Assembly: GCA_022509185.1 (NCBI GenBank)
Contig: JAFLTS010000001.1
Span: 124,001-188,000, forward strand
Direction: 5' to 3'
DNA: 64,000 nucleotides
From: Muribaculaceae bacterium
GTDB taxonomy: Bacteria > Bacteroidota > Bacteroidia > Bacteroidales > Muribaculaceae
Shown here piece after piece: positions 46,147 to 55,700 of this stretch. Below the pieces are notes generated by a model. It was given only the letters and a program-made list of their open reading frames with translations, had not been told where the DNA came from and did not search any database. Both the position numbers and the translations under genes were made by a program. How positions within the stretch are numbered: position 1 is the first letter of the stretch; every line of letters begins with the position of its first letter.

Positions 46147-46255
46147 GTTGGCCTTTATTAATGCTGCCCCGAAAATCCGGAATCCAAGCCGGATTAAGTG
46201 GATAACTCCTCTAAAATAAAATTGTATTTTCGGGTATGTTTGCTTTATTTTTTCT
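46147..46255 (-). promoter_or_regulatory. Structured leader of trpS
   Basis: Reading the minus strand, CCCGAAAAT (46234-46226) pairs with ATTTTCGGG (46176-46168). A second stem, AATCCGG (46195-46189) with CCGGATT (46180-46174), shares bases with it at 46174-46176, so the two cannot fully coexist. This is suggestive of a switch but not proof. Confidence 0.4.
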
Positions 46256-46260
46256 TTTCG

Positions 46261-46268
46261 CAAATTTA
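46261..46268 (-). promoter_or_regulatory. -7 box for trpS
   Basis: TAAATTTG followed by C on the minus strand. It places transcription start near 46255 and rules out translation from TTG 46263. Confidence 0.6.
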
Positions 46269-46367
46269 CATAAAAAGTTCACAATCCTTTATATTACACA
46301 GCTATTAAACCGATTTCATTATGAATTGTTATATCTATAGAAAATTAACTTTATAAAAATAATAATT

Positions 46368-46919
46368 ATGGCTATAGTATTTGAAAACTTAAAGATGGAG
46401 GATTATCCCAAATTCCTCGCTCTTTATAACTCAACGTTTCCAATCGACCAGAAACGAATTTATGAAGATGAAAAGCATCTTGATAACTATATAAAGATGA
46501 AAGGTGGTAAATTCCATGCTTTCTCTGCAGTAGACGCAGACCTTTATTTAGGATTTCTTTCTTACTGGACCTTCGAGGGATATGTGTATATTGAACATTT
46601 TGCAGTAGATCCTGCTCATAGAGGGAAAAATCTGGGAAGAATGATGCTTGAACATCTTTTTAAGGAGGTGAGCCCAAATGTATTGCTTGAAACTGAACCG
46701 GGAGACACGCCGGAAGCAAAAAAACGTATTGAATTCTATGAGAAAAACGGCTTTAAAGTCCGTGAAGAAATCAATTATACCCAACCATCTTATGGTGGTA
46801 AAGGTCAGCAGGCTGTGCCTATGTTGTTAATGACTCACGGTGACGTTAACTTGCACAACATAGATTCTATAAAAGATATGTTGCAGGAAGTTTATAATGT
46901 AAACCGTGCATCAAACTGA
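46368..46919 (+). CDS. GNAT-family N-acetyltransferase
   Basis: 183 residues. The acetyl-CoA binding motif is seen in HFAVDPAHRGKNLGRMMLEHL (~84-104; R-G-K-N-L-G loop), with the later FYEKNGFKVREE typical of the GNAT fold end. The substrate is unknown. Its stop overlaps the stop of the convergent YitT gene by 9 bp. Confidence 0.88.
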   Translation: MAIVFENLKMEDYPKFLALYNSTFPIDQKRIYEDEKHLDNYIKMKGGKFHAFSAVDADLYLGFLSYWTFEGYVYIEHFAVDPAHRGKNLGRMMLEHLFKEVSPNVLLETEPGDTPEAKKRIEFYEKNGFKVREEINYTQPSYGGKGQQAVPMLLMTHGDVNLHNIDSIKDMLQEVYNVNRASN

Positions 46920-47843
46920 TTTCTTCATCCTGACTTTCATGGTGTCGAATCCTTTTCCATAAACGCCATTTACATTGGCCTGCGTGATAAAAGCTTTTTC
47001 ATCTATGCTTTTCACGATTCGGAAAATTGTAACACTTTCTATTTTTCGGCACCACACCATCAGAACTTTGATCTGTTGCTTGGAATACCAGCCTTCGGCA
47101 TCAAGCACAGTCACTCCCCGGTGAGCTTCCTGGTTTATCCTGTCAGCTATTTCACTCCATTTGGAGGAAAAAATGATAAACTGAGTAGCTTGCCGGTTGG
47201 TGTTTATTATCATGTCGCACATATAGGCAATGATAAAAGAAACAACCCAGCCATACACTATGATCGGCACTCTCTCCGTAAGCCTTTCCTGCATATCACC
47301 ATTGAAAGGCAAAAAGATCGAACACACAACAATGAGCATATCTGTAAAGATCATGGTTCTACCTATGCTTACATTACTTACCTTCGATACCATAGCAGCT
47401 ACTATGTCTGTTCCTCCGGAAGATCCATTATGAACAAACACTACTCCTATTCCCACTCCGCATAATATTGCACCAAGAATGGCGCTCATGGATGTATCAG
47501 GAATCAGAGGATGTTCTAATCTCATAAATATAGATTCGAAAACACCGATCGAAAGTGAGATTACAGTTGCTCCGAATATAGTTCTTAATACAAATGTTTT
47601 ACCGACAAGGCGGTAAGCAAAGGCAAGAAGAATCAGGTTACATGCATATTGGGTAGCTGCCACCGGAATAAATCCTCCGGAGGCGAAATAAACTAAAGTT
47701 CCAACACCCGATAACCCTCCGATCACTATCTCGTGTGGAAGGATAAATGCCGTAAATCCAATACCATACATCACCAATCCCAAAATTATGAAGATATAGT
47801 CTTTTAAATTTGTAAAGAGACTGGCTCTAATGTTTGTATTCAT
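46911..47843 (-). CDS. YitT family membrane protein (DUF2179)
   Basis: 310 residues from ATG 47843 (MNTNIRASLFTNLKDYIF). A longer GTG start at 47876 lies in the promoter -7 box. Five to six TM helices (IFIILGLVMYGIGFTAFILP; GILCGVG; VFVHNGSSGGTDIVA) are followed by a DUF2179 soluble domain (ITDRIN-type IADRINQEAHRGVTVLDAEGWY). YitT proteins are poorly characterised transporters or regulators. Its 3' end overlaps the GNAT gene tail to tail. Confidence 0.88.
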   Translation of the reverse strand: MNTNIRASLFTNLKDYIFIILGLVMYGIGFTAFILPHEIVIGGLSGVGTLVYFASGGFIPVAATQYACNLILLAFAYRLVGKTFVLRTIFGATVISLSIGVFESIFMRLEHPLIPDTSMSAILGAILCGVGIGVVFVHNGSSGGTDIVAAMVSKVSNVSIGRTMIFTDMLIVVCSIFLPFNGDMQERLTERVPIIVYGWVVSFIIAYMCDMIINTNRQATQFIIFSSKWSEIADRINQEAHRGVTVLDAEGWYSKQQIKVLMVWCRKIESVTIFRIVKSIDEKAFITQANVNGVYGKGFDTMKVRMKKSV

Positions 47844-47865
47844 TTCCTTTTGATTTTTTGCGTGG

Positions 47866-47873
47866 CAAAAATA
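47866..47873 (-). promoter_or_regulatory. -7 box for the YitT gene
   Basis: TATTTTTG followed by C on the minus strand, 22 nt before ATG 47843, divergent from a matching box for pepT. Confidence 0.5.
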
Positions 47874-47886
47874 CACAAATTTTTAT

Positions 47887-47894
47887 TATTTTTG
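47887..47894 (+). promoter_or_regulatory. -7 box for pepT
   Basis: TATTTTTG on the plus strand, 44 nt before the pepT ATG; no -33 TTG at the right spacing. Confidence 0.45.
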
Positions 47895-47938
47895 TAATAT
47901 CACATTCTCATTGCTTAAACTAATTTTTTACATAAAAA

Positions 47939-49165
47939 ATGGACTCGAAATTAATCGACAGGTTTCTTAAATACGTATCTTTTGATACACAGAGCGATGA
48001 TCTCACAAACATGACTCCCTCAACTCCGGGACAAATGGTATTTGCACAATTTTTAAAAGGTGAACTTGAAAAAATGGGCCTTGAAGAAATCTCTTTAGAC
48101 GATAATGGTTATCTTATGGCCACTCTTCCTTCTAACATTGATAAGGAAGTGCCTGTGGTGGGTTTCATAGCCCATCTTGATACTTCTCCTGACATGAGCG
48201 GGAAAAATGTAAATCCGCGGATTGTAAAAAATTATGATGGTAAAGCAATCGTTCTTAATTCAAAAGAGAATATTGTCTTAAGTCCTGATGAGTTTCCGGA
48301 ACTTTTAAATTACATCGGAGAAGATCTGATCGTTACTGATGGCACCACTCTTCTCGGTGCAGATGATAAAGCCGGTATTGCAGAAATTATTTCTGCTGTT
48401 GATCACCTCATTAATCATCCTGAAATTAAACACGGAAAAATCCGTATCGCTTTTAATCCTGATGAAGAGATTGGGTTGGGTGCTCATAAATTTGATGTGA
48501 ATCTTTTCGGGGCCGACTTCGCTTATACGATGGATGGAGGAGTCGTTGGAGAACTGGAATACGAAAATTTCAATGCGGCTTCGGCTAAAGTCACTATTAA
48601 GGGTAGAAATGTTCATCCCGGATCCGCTAAACATAAAATGATCAATTCAATGAGGGTGGCAACGCAATTTATCGTAATGTTACCAAGATGGGAAACCCCT
48701 GAACATACCGAAGGTTATGAAGGATTCTATCATCTAGTAGGAATTCAAGGCACTGTTGAGGAAACTGTCTTGAATTACATAATCCGTGATCATGACCGTG
48801 CAAGATTTGAATCAAGAAAACGCGAGATTGAACATCTTGTGAATAAAACTAATACCGAATATCCCGGTAGTACTTCCGTAGAAATTAAAGATCAGTACTA
48901 TAATATGAGGGAGAAGATTGAACCGGTGATGCATGTGATTGAAACAGCGGAAAGAGCTATGAGGGAAGCCGGAGTGGAACCCCGGGTTCAACCCATCCGG
49001 GGTGGAACGGATGGCGCTCAATTGTCATTCAAAGGTCTTCCCTGTCCCAATATTTTTGCTGGAGGAGAAAACTTCCATGGTCGATATGAATATGTTCCTG
49101 TGTCATCTATGGAGAAAGCTAAGGATGTGATAGTGAATATATGTAAGGATATTGCTGAAAAGTGA
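47939..49165 (+). CDS. pepT: Peptidase T (tripeptide aminopeptidase)
   Basis: 408 residues, M20B family. Metal ligands are in [11 protein letters not shown] (His), [10 protein letters not shown] (bridging Asp), [15 protein letters not shown] (catalytic and metal Glu) and AYTMDGG, with [10 protein letters not shown] in the lid domain. It removes the N-terminal residue of tripeptides in the cytoplasm. miaA overlaps its stop by 4 nt (GTGA). Confidence 0.96.
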   Translation: MDSKLIDRFLKYVSFDTQSDDLTNMTPSTPGQMVFAQFLKGELEKMGLEEISLDDNGYLMATLPSNIDKEVPVVGFIAHLDTSPDMSGKNVNPRIVKNYDGKAIVLNSKENIVLSPDEFPELLNYIGEDLIVTDGTTLLGADDKAGIAEIISAVDHLINHPEIKHGKIRIAFNPDEEIGLGAHKFDVNLFGADFAYTMDGGVVGELEYENFNAASAKVTIKGRNVHPGSAKHKMINSMRVATQFIVMLPRWETPEHTEGYEGFYHLVGIQGTVEETVLNYIIRDHDRARFESRKREIEHLVNKTNTEYPGSTSVEIKDQYYNMREKIEPVMHVIETAERAMREAGVEPRVQPIRGGTDGAQLSFKGLPCPNIFAGGENFHGRYEYVPVSSMEKAKDVIVNICKDIAEK

Positions 49166-50079
49166 AAAAACAGAATCTTATCGTTATTACAGGGCCGACT
49201 GCCTCCGGGAAGTCGGCTCTTGCTGTCTCTTTGGCTCAAAAACTTAATACTGAAATAATAAGCGCTGATAGTCGTCAGATTTTTAAAGGAATTCCTATTG
49301 TTACTGCTGTTCCTACTGAAGAGGAGAAAGGAGGTATTAAACATCATTTACTTGAAGTGCTTTCTCTCGACGCTTACTATTCAGCAGCAAGATTTCGGGA
49401 AGATTCGATTAATATAATCAGAGAAATTTTTTTAGAAAAAGAAAATGTTATTGTTTGTGGAGGATCAATGTTATATATTGATGCTTTGACTAACGGGATT
49501 GACGACCTCCCGACTGTACCTGACAATATTCGTGATAATTTGGCTGCTCTGTGGAAATCTAATGGGGACGAATGGCTGCTTAGACAACTTAAAGAACTTG
49601 ACCCGGTCTATTACGAAAATGCAGATCTTAAAAATTTAAAACGCATTTTTCATGCAGTGGAAATATCTATAACTGCCGGCAGGCCTTATTCTTCACTTCT
49701 CACCGGACGAATTAGTTTCCCGGAAGCACTTCCTTTCAATATTATAAAATTTTGTCTCTCGGGACCTCGGGAATTATTGTTTGAAAAAATTAATTCCAGA
49801 GTGGTTAAAATGATGGAGAAAGGTCTGGAAGAGGAAGCTTTGAGGGTGTATGATTTGCGTAATCTTAATTCATTAAATACGGTCGGTCTTAAAGAAATGT
49901 TTTCTATGATAGATGGCATTTTGAGCCGGGAGGAAGCTGTTGCCCGCATACAAAAAAATACTCGCGTCTATGCTAAGAAACAACTTACATGGCATAAACG
50001 CGATAAAACTATAAATTACCTTAATTTCTGTGATTCCCCGGAAGAAAATATAAACAATATTTTAGAATATCTTTCCTAA
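49162..50079 (+). CDS. miaA: tRNA dimethylallyltransferase
   Basis: 305 residues from a GTG start that overlaps the pepT stop (GTGA), so translation is probably coupled. The P-loop is [10 protein letters not shown] (11-20), followed by [17 protein letters not shown] and [18 protein letters not shown]. It adds an isopentenyl group to A37 of tRNAs reading UNN codons. The C-terminal ARG/RTY motif appears as [15 protein letters not shown]. An inverted repeat lies between it and the convergent barrel gene. Confidence 0.96.
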   Translation: MKKQNLIVITGPTASGKSALAVSLAQKLNTEIISADSRQIFKGIPIVTAVPTEEEKGGIKHHLLEVLSLDAYYSAARFREDSINIIREIFLEKENVIVCGGSMLYIDALTNGIDDLPTVPDNIRDNLAALWKSNGDEWLLRQLKELDPVYYENADLKNLKRIFHAVEISITAGRPYSSLLTGRISFPEALPFNIIKFCLSGPRELLFEKINSRVVKMMEKGLEEEALRVYDLRNLNSLNTVGLKEMFSMIDGILSREEAVARIQKNTRVYAKKQLTWHKRDKTINYLNFCDSPEENINNILEYLS

Positions 50080-50087
50080 TCCTGGGT

Positions 50088-50786
50088 TTAAAAATCATAA
50101 CCCAGGGTGAACATCCAGCTCTTGTTTTTACCACCATCAGGATTTTTCCAAGCATTTAAAGCTCCCGCTAGATAGTGTACTCCGAAATAATAATGGTTAA
50201 ACACTCTTATGCCGGTACCCATTTTGAAACCGAAATCAAAACCACGGTGTTCGGCATCATAATATTTGTAAAAAAATGACTGGGGATCGCGATAAAGAAT
50301 GGCTACATCATTCTGTCCTGTCTCATGAAGACAAAATTGAAGATATGGTCCGAATTCAACCATCCACTTGATTTTTTCTGCCAGATTAAACTTAACAACC
50401 CCCATTATGGGCACTGTGAAATAATAAGCTCGCAGATGATCCACTTCATAATGGGTTTCTTTTGTATAAGTATCTGAAAGATAATCCACGATATTAATTA
50501 GATTCCCGCTTCTGCTTTCAAAAAACAGACCCGGTTGTAAAGACAGATACTCTTTGAAGTTCAGATTGGCCAGAACACCGGCATTGAATCCTGTTCCCCA
50601 GCTCGTAAGTATCATATTGGAATAATTCCCTGATGGGAAAGTGCGGTTGGATGTATTGAATCCGATTCGTCCGCTCAACGAGAAAAATTTTTCTGCATCT
50701 GATGTGTCAAAAAAAGGCTGGGCTTTTGCTATGTTGGGTGTCACCAGACCAATTAATACAAGTAGAGTTATTATAACTTTCTTCAT
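50088..50786 (-). CDS. PorT/OMP_b-brl family outer-membrane barrel protein
   Basis: 232 residues. A signal peptide (MKKVIITLLVLIGLVTPNIAKAQ) is followed by a beta-rich chain, with alternating hydrophobic strands and a final strand ending GYDF, as in small 8-10-stranded barrels. Segments such as FNAGVLANLNFKEYLSLQPGLFFE and VEFGPYLQFCLHE match the outer-membrane beta-barrel families found widely in Bacteroidota. Function unknown. It has its own promoter box 23 nt upstream of the ATG. Confidence 0.85.
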   Translation of the reverse strand: MKKVIITLLVLIGLVTPNIAKAQPFFDTSDAEKFFSLSGRIGFNTSNRTFPSGNYSNMILTSWGTGFNAGVLANLNFKEYLSLQPGLFFESRSGNLINIVDYLSDTYTKETHYEVDHLRAYYFTVPIMGVVKFNLAEKIKWMVEFGPYLQFCLHETGQNDVAILYRDPQSFFYKYYDAEHRGFDFGFKMGTGIRVFNHYYFGVHYLAGALNAWKNPDGGKNKSWMFTLGYDF

Positions 50787-50808
50787 AATCTTCTTTTTTA
50801 ATAGAATG

Positions 50809-50816
50809 CAAAATTA
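50809..50816 (-). promoter_or_regulatory. -7 box for the barrel protein gene
   Basis: TAATTTTG followed by C on the minus strand, 23 nt before the start codon. It separates this gene from the upstream small RNA. Confidence 0.55.
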
Positions 50817-50893
50817 TAAAAAATTTTATGATTATTATATATGTACTTCTTTTCCTCCCTCTTTTACATTAGGGCTGTAGAGTTTAATAGAAT

Positions 50894-51057
50894 AAAAAAA
50901 GCGGAAAAATGTTTCTCAACATTCCGCCGCCGGTGAGTCAGTTTGATCTTTTCACCTTCACAGGCAAGCCGATTTCACTTCATCACTACTTACAAAGTTA
51001 TATCACTATTTTGTTATTCCCTAATTGCCACACTCTTCTTCGTGTGGCTATCTTTCC
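50894..51057 (-). ncRNA. Small RNA candidate, three hairpins
   Basis: A minus-strand unit of about 165 nt with a promoter box at 51070-51063 and a terminator. Hairpins are GCCACAC/GTGTGGC near the 5' end, GGTGA/TCACC in the middle, and the end stem GCGGAA/TTCCGC (50927-50922 with 50906-50901) followed by seven T. No ORF of note. The next gene downstream has its own promoter, so this is not simply its leader. Family not recognised. Confidence 0.55.
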
Positions 51058-51062
51058 AATTG

Positions 51063-51070
51063 CAAAGTTA
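51063..51070 (-). promoter_or_regulatory. -7 box for the 51-kb small RNA
   Basis: TAACTTTG followed by C on the minus strand. A second TAACTTTG lies inside the RNA at 51000-50993 and could be an internal start. Confidence 0.5.
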
Positions 51071-51186
51071 ATAATAATTTTGCAAATCTTAAAATTTAAT
51101 CCTTATTTTAATTTCTTTTTTATGTTTAATCGTAATGATATCTAAATATTTTTTTTAAATTATCATATTCAAATGTAAGGACACAC

Positions 51187-51234
51187 GGCTCGTATGTCCG
51201 AAAATAATGAATAAAATACTTAGCATTTATTAGG
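51187..51234 (+). repeat. Dispersed ~48-bp repeat, copy B
   Basis: GGCTC-5 nt-TGTCCGAAAATAAT, TAAAATACT and TTAGG, matching 36097-36144 in order and orientation. Just upstream GGACA and TGTCC form a short inverted pair. Confidence 0.6.
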
Positions 51235-51291
51235 CCATAAGTCATAGGTTCCTAATTTCAATACTTTAGTTTTTTTATTCGGATAATTTTT

Positions 51292-52059
51292 TTAAAGCAC
51301 TGTTCCATATCCCTTTTGAGTGCGTCTCTTGTTCCTGTAAGTTAGACTGTCAAAGGGCTCGCTCTTTATCGAAATGCTATCTATAAACAATGGCAAGGCT
51401 TGTTTTTCTTTTATATGAATTGTACCGAAAATTCTCGAAACTGTCTTTCCGCTATCTGACTGGAGTTCCATTTCCAGATTCTTTTTCCCCGATAAATTCA
51501 ATACCGTAGCCTCGCCGTTTCCATCACTGTATTCCACACCAAAGGTGCTTTTCAATCCAGCAGCATTGGGCATAAAGAAACTTAACTTAAGTATATCTCC
51601 TTTTTTTATATCTGGCGATGGTATTGAAAAAGAAATGTTATCATACCCGCTGAGATCTGATAAAATAAGATGAGAAGGATACGGCCAGATATTGATCATT
51701 CCTTTCACCGGCTGATGAAGGTCTTCTGTGTAAAGTTCTCTTCTTTTCTGGATTTCTTTATCTACTTTGTCAAAGAGTTCTGAATATTCATCCATATTAC
51801 GACCATACCAGGCAAGTGTGGTATCTAAAGTTTCCTCACTTACACCGTGCAACTCCAAAACCTTTTTTCCCAATTCTACTTTTTCCTTACTTGATGGTGA
51901 TAACTGAGTAGTTGCATAAGCCTCGGCCAATTCCATGTCAACAAGGAGATTCACCATTTTTTTCTCCGGCAGAACATTTCGTGGCCGATCGCTACATGAT
52001 AGCAATAAAAACAAAGAAAATAAAATCAATGAGAGTCCTGACAATTTATTTGACATCAT
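51292..52059 (-). CDS. DUF4296 lipoprotein
   Basis: 255 residues from ATG 52059, overlapping the lspA stop by 14 nt. A signal peptide ends at the Cys of FLLLSCSDRPRNV. The N-terminal domain VLPEKKMVNLLVDMELAEA is DUF4296, a Bacteroidota lipoprotein domain of unknown function usually next to lspA. The C-terminal ~120 residues are beta-rich. Longer starts upstream lie fully within lspA and are unlikely. Confidence 0.85.
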   Translation of the reverse strand: MMSNKLSGLSLILFSLFLLLSCSDRPRNVLPEKKMVNLLVDMELAEAYATTQLSPSSKEKVELGKKVLELHGVSEETLDTTLAWYGRNMDEYSELFDKVDKEIQKRRELYTEDLHQPVKGMINIWPYPSHLILSDLSGYDNISFSIPSPDIKKGDILKLSFFMPNAAGLKSTFGVEYSDGNGEATVLNLSGKKNLEMELQSDSGKTVSRIFGTIHIKEKQALPLFIDSISIKSEPFDSLTYRNKRRTQKGYGTVL

Positions 52060-52714
52060 TCCGACTCTCCCTTTCTTTAATTGTTTTTTTACCAATCATG
52101 TTGAAAGCTCGTGATGCATCGCTTGAATAGAATAAAATTAAAAGGAAGACGCCTACACATATCGATGCATCAGCTATATTGAATATATATTGAAAAAATT
52201 CAAAATAATTGCCACCGATACCCGGTACCCACTCCGGCCAGTAAAAATCGAAAAAGGGAAAATACATCATATCAACTACTCTTCCCTCAAACCAGCCTGC
52301 ATAGCCTCCATCCGGGGGAAAAATCTGTGCTAATTGAGGCGGCATCGGATTGTTGAAGATAACTCCATAAAAAACACAATCAAAAATATTACCGGCGGCC
52401 CCGGCTGTAATCAACGCCACTGCCACATAAAAGCCAAGCCTGATATTTTCAGCATATCTTATTCTTATCACAAACCAGATGAATACACCCACTGCTATGA
52501 TTCTACCGAAGGTCAGAACGAATTTATTCCATAATTCCAGACCAAAGGCCATACCGTTGTTTTCTATGAATTTGAGATGCCACCAATTAGTAATGGGTAA
52601 ATCCTCTCCCATATAGAAAGAGGTTTTTACCCATATCTTTATTATCTGGTCGGCAAGTATCACTGCAATACATACAGCAAAAACCACCCAGAGTCGTAAT
52701 GATGCCTTACTCAC
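52046..52714 (-). CDS. lspA: Lipoprotein signal peptidase (signal peptidase II)
   Basis: 222 residues, with TM helices at VFAVCIAVILADQIIKIW, FGRIIAVGVFIWFVI, FYVAVALITAGAAGNIFD and FNIADASICVGVFLLILF. The two catalytic aspartates of this aspartyl protease are in AGNIFDCVF and NIADASI. It is longer than many LspA proteins because of an insert before the second Asp. It cleaves prolipoproteins after lipidation, needed for the many lipoproteins here. It overlaps the ileS stop by 8 nt. Confidence 0.95.
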   Translation of the reverse strand: MSKASLRLWVVFAVCIAVILADQIIKIWVKTSFYMGEDLPITNWWHLKFIENNGMAFGLELWNKFVLTFGRIIAVGVFIWFVIRIRYAENIRLGFYVAVALITAGAAGNIFDCVFYGVIFNNPMPPQLAQIFPPDGGYAGWFEGRVVDMMYFPFFDFYWPEWVPGIGGNYFEFFQYIFNIADASICVGVFLLILFYSSDASRAFNMIGKKTIKERESRNDVK

Positions 52715-55700
52715 TTTTTGATATTTTCACCTTAGCGTCAAGACCTTCTATTTCCAAAGGCACTGATTCTTCATCATCCATTGAGGATTCCAGTTTCAAA
52801 CTGTTAGCCAGTACCTGCCCGGAAATATATTCTCCGAAAGCTTCCACAGCTTCTCTTATTTCCGGAAGGTCGCTTAACACTACATTGATTTTATCTGTAA
52901 TTTCGAGTCCTGCTGATTTTCTAAGATTCTGAATACGGTTGATTAATTCACGAGCCATACCTTCTTTGCGTAATTCCGGTGTCACGGTCACATCAAGCGC
53001 CACAGTAAGATCTCCATCATTGGCTACCTGCCATCCCGGAATATCTTCTGCAAAGATATCTACATCATCAAGGGTCACCTCAGGTTCACCTTCTATGCCG
53101 GAGAATTTGAAACTTCCCTTTTTCTCCAACTCCAGAATATCTTTTTGGCTCATCGAAGATATGGCTGCTCCAAGTTGTTTCATCACTTTCCCATATTTGG
53201 GACCAAGCTTTTTGAAATCAGCCTTTACTTTCTTCACAAGACCACTTTCTTCGTTGTCTACAATCTTAAGGTCTTTTATATTAACCTCGCTCTTTATAAG
53301 ACTTTCTAATGCTTTTATGCCATCTTTCTGGCTGTCGGAAGAAACTGATACCAAAAGTGTACTTAAGGGTTGACGAACTTTCAGATTGGTCTTCCTTCTT
53401 AACGCAAGAACATTTGAAGTGACTTTCTGAGCAAGAGCCATCCTTTCTTCCAATGATCTATCTATCAGAGTAGGATCGCTTTCCGGAAAATCAGTGGTAT
53501 GAACCGATGCATATCCGTTGCCTTCCATGGCCGGTGCCACCAAATCTCTATACAATCTGTCGGAATAGAAGGGAGAGAATGGAGCCATCAACAGAGCTAC
53601 GGTTTTTAAGCATGTATAAAGAGTCTGATAGGCTGATAGTTTATTGGAATCCATCTCACCTGCCCAGAATCTTTTTCGATTTAATCTAACATACCAGTTA
53701 CTAAGATTATCGTTTACAAATTCTTCTATGGCGCGCGCTGCCTTTGTGGGTTCATAATCATCCAAAGCTTCGGTCACTTCAGCCACTAAGGAATTAAGCA
53801 ATGATAAAATCCATCTGTCTATTTCCGGTCTTTCTTTATATTCTACCTCCTTTTCTGCACCCGTAAAACCATCTACATTGGCATAAAGAGCAAAGAATTT
53901 ATAGGTATTGTATAATGTTGCAAAGAGTTTGCGAGCTACTTCTTCAACCCCCTTTTCGTCATATTTCAGATTATCCCACGGTGCTGAATTGGATATCATA
54001 TACCATCTCACCGGATCACTGCCATATTTCTCTATGTTGCCGAAAGGATCAATTGCATTACCCAGACGTTTCGACATCTTATTACCGTTTTTATCCAATA
54101 CAAGACCATTGGATATTACGGCCTTAAAAGCAACGGAATCGAACACCATTCCGGCTATGGCATGTAAAGTGAAAAACCATCCTCGGGTCTGGTCAACTCC
54201 TTCAGCAATAAAATCAGCCGGATAAACCTCATGGGTATCAAGTAGCTCTTTATTCTCAAACGGATAGTGAATTTGTGCATAAGGCATGGCTCCGGAGTCA
54301 AACCATACGTCGATAAGGTCCGTTTCTCGTTTCATAGGTTTGCCGCTTTCGGATACCAATATTATCTCATCCACATAAGGGCGATGCAAGTCGGCTTTCT
54401 CATAATTCTCTTTGGAATTATTACCCGGCTCAAATCCCTTATCTTTTAAAGGATTAGTTTTCATTATACCGGCGTTTACCGCTTTCTCTATTTCATCATA
54501 AAGCTCGCTGTAACTACCGATACAGATCTCTTCCTTGCCATCTTCGCTTCTCCAGATGGGTAACGGGGTTCCCCAATAGCGGCTCCTTGACAAATTCCAA
54601 TCCTGTAAATTTTCAAGCCATTTGCCGAAACGGCCTGTGCCGGTTGATGTCGGTTTCCACTTTATCTGTTCATTTAATTTTATCAAATTATCTCTGGAGG
54701 CAGTTGTCCTGATAAACCAACTGTCAAGTGGATAGTAAAGAACCGGTTTATCCGTTCTCCAGCAATGGGGATAATTGTGTACATGTTTCTCTATGCGGAA
54801 GGCTTTCCCCTCTTTTTTAAGTTCTATTGAGAGTTCAACATTGAGGTCTTCCATAGATTCAGCTGCCTTGGAGTCATATTTCCCATCTTTATTAAATTTA
54901 GGGTCATATGCATTCTTTACATAAGCTCCGGCATGTTTCCCATACTCATTTTGATCTATACATTTTACAACAAAATTAGGGGCAAGTTCATCTATAGGAT
55001 AGTAACGACCGGAAAGATCAACCATTGGACGCGTTTCGCCGGCTTTATCTATCATAAACAACGGTGGTATTCCGGCGGATTTAGCCACTTTGGCATCATC
55101 TGCTCCGAATGTCGGGGCTATATGAACGATACCGGTACCATCCTCTGTGGTTACATAGTCTCCTGGTATCACTCGGAAAGCAAGTTCAGAAACCTCCACA
55201 AATTTATCTGAACCACATTCAAATATTTTGTCCGGATGACTTTCACCATATTGTAAGAAGGAAGCATCGGTATGTTCATTATAAGGAACCGCCGGTTTAA
55301 CCCAAGGCATTAACTGGTAGTATTTCATACCTACAAGATCGTTTCCTTTCCATTTCTTTATTATGGTATAAGGAATAATCTTATCACCGGCTTTATAATC
55401 TTCTAATGGCTGATTCTCTCCTTCCTTTTTGAAGTAATGTGAAACTAACTCTTCAGCTAATACTACGGTAATTTTTTCCGAAGTATAAGGGTTGAAGGTC
55501 CTTATAGCCACATAATCAAAATTCGGGCCTACACACAGAGCTGTATTGGAAGGTAGGGTCCATGGTGTGGTGGTCCAGGCCATAAAATAGGGCTTCCCCC
55601 AGCCTTGTATAGATTCATCCGGTTCTTTAATCTCGAAAAGGGCTGTTGCAGTAGTGTCTTTTACATCACGATAACAACCGGGTTGATTTAGTTCATGGGT

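Noticed and set aside
46147-46263. 39-residue N-terminal extension of TrpS from TTG
   Set aside because: The TTG is inside the -7 promoter box, so it would not be transcribed from that promoter, and the extension has no counterpart in the family.
50081-50106. Inverted repeat CCTGGGTT/AACCCAGG between miaA and the barrel gene as a terminator
   Set aside because: The stem is good and encloses the barrel-gene stop codon, but no T-tract follows on either strand, so it is not called as an intrinsic terminator.
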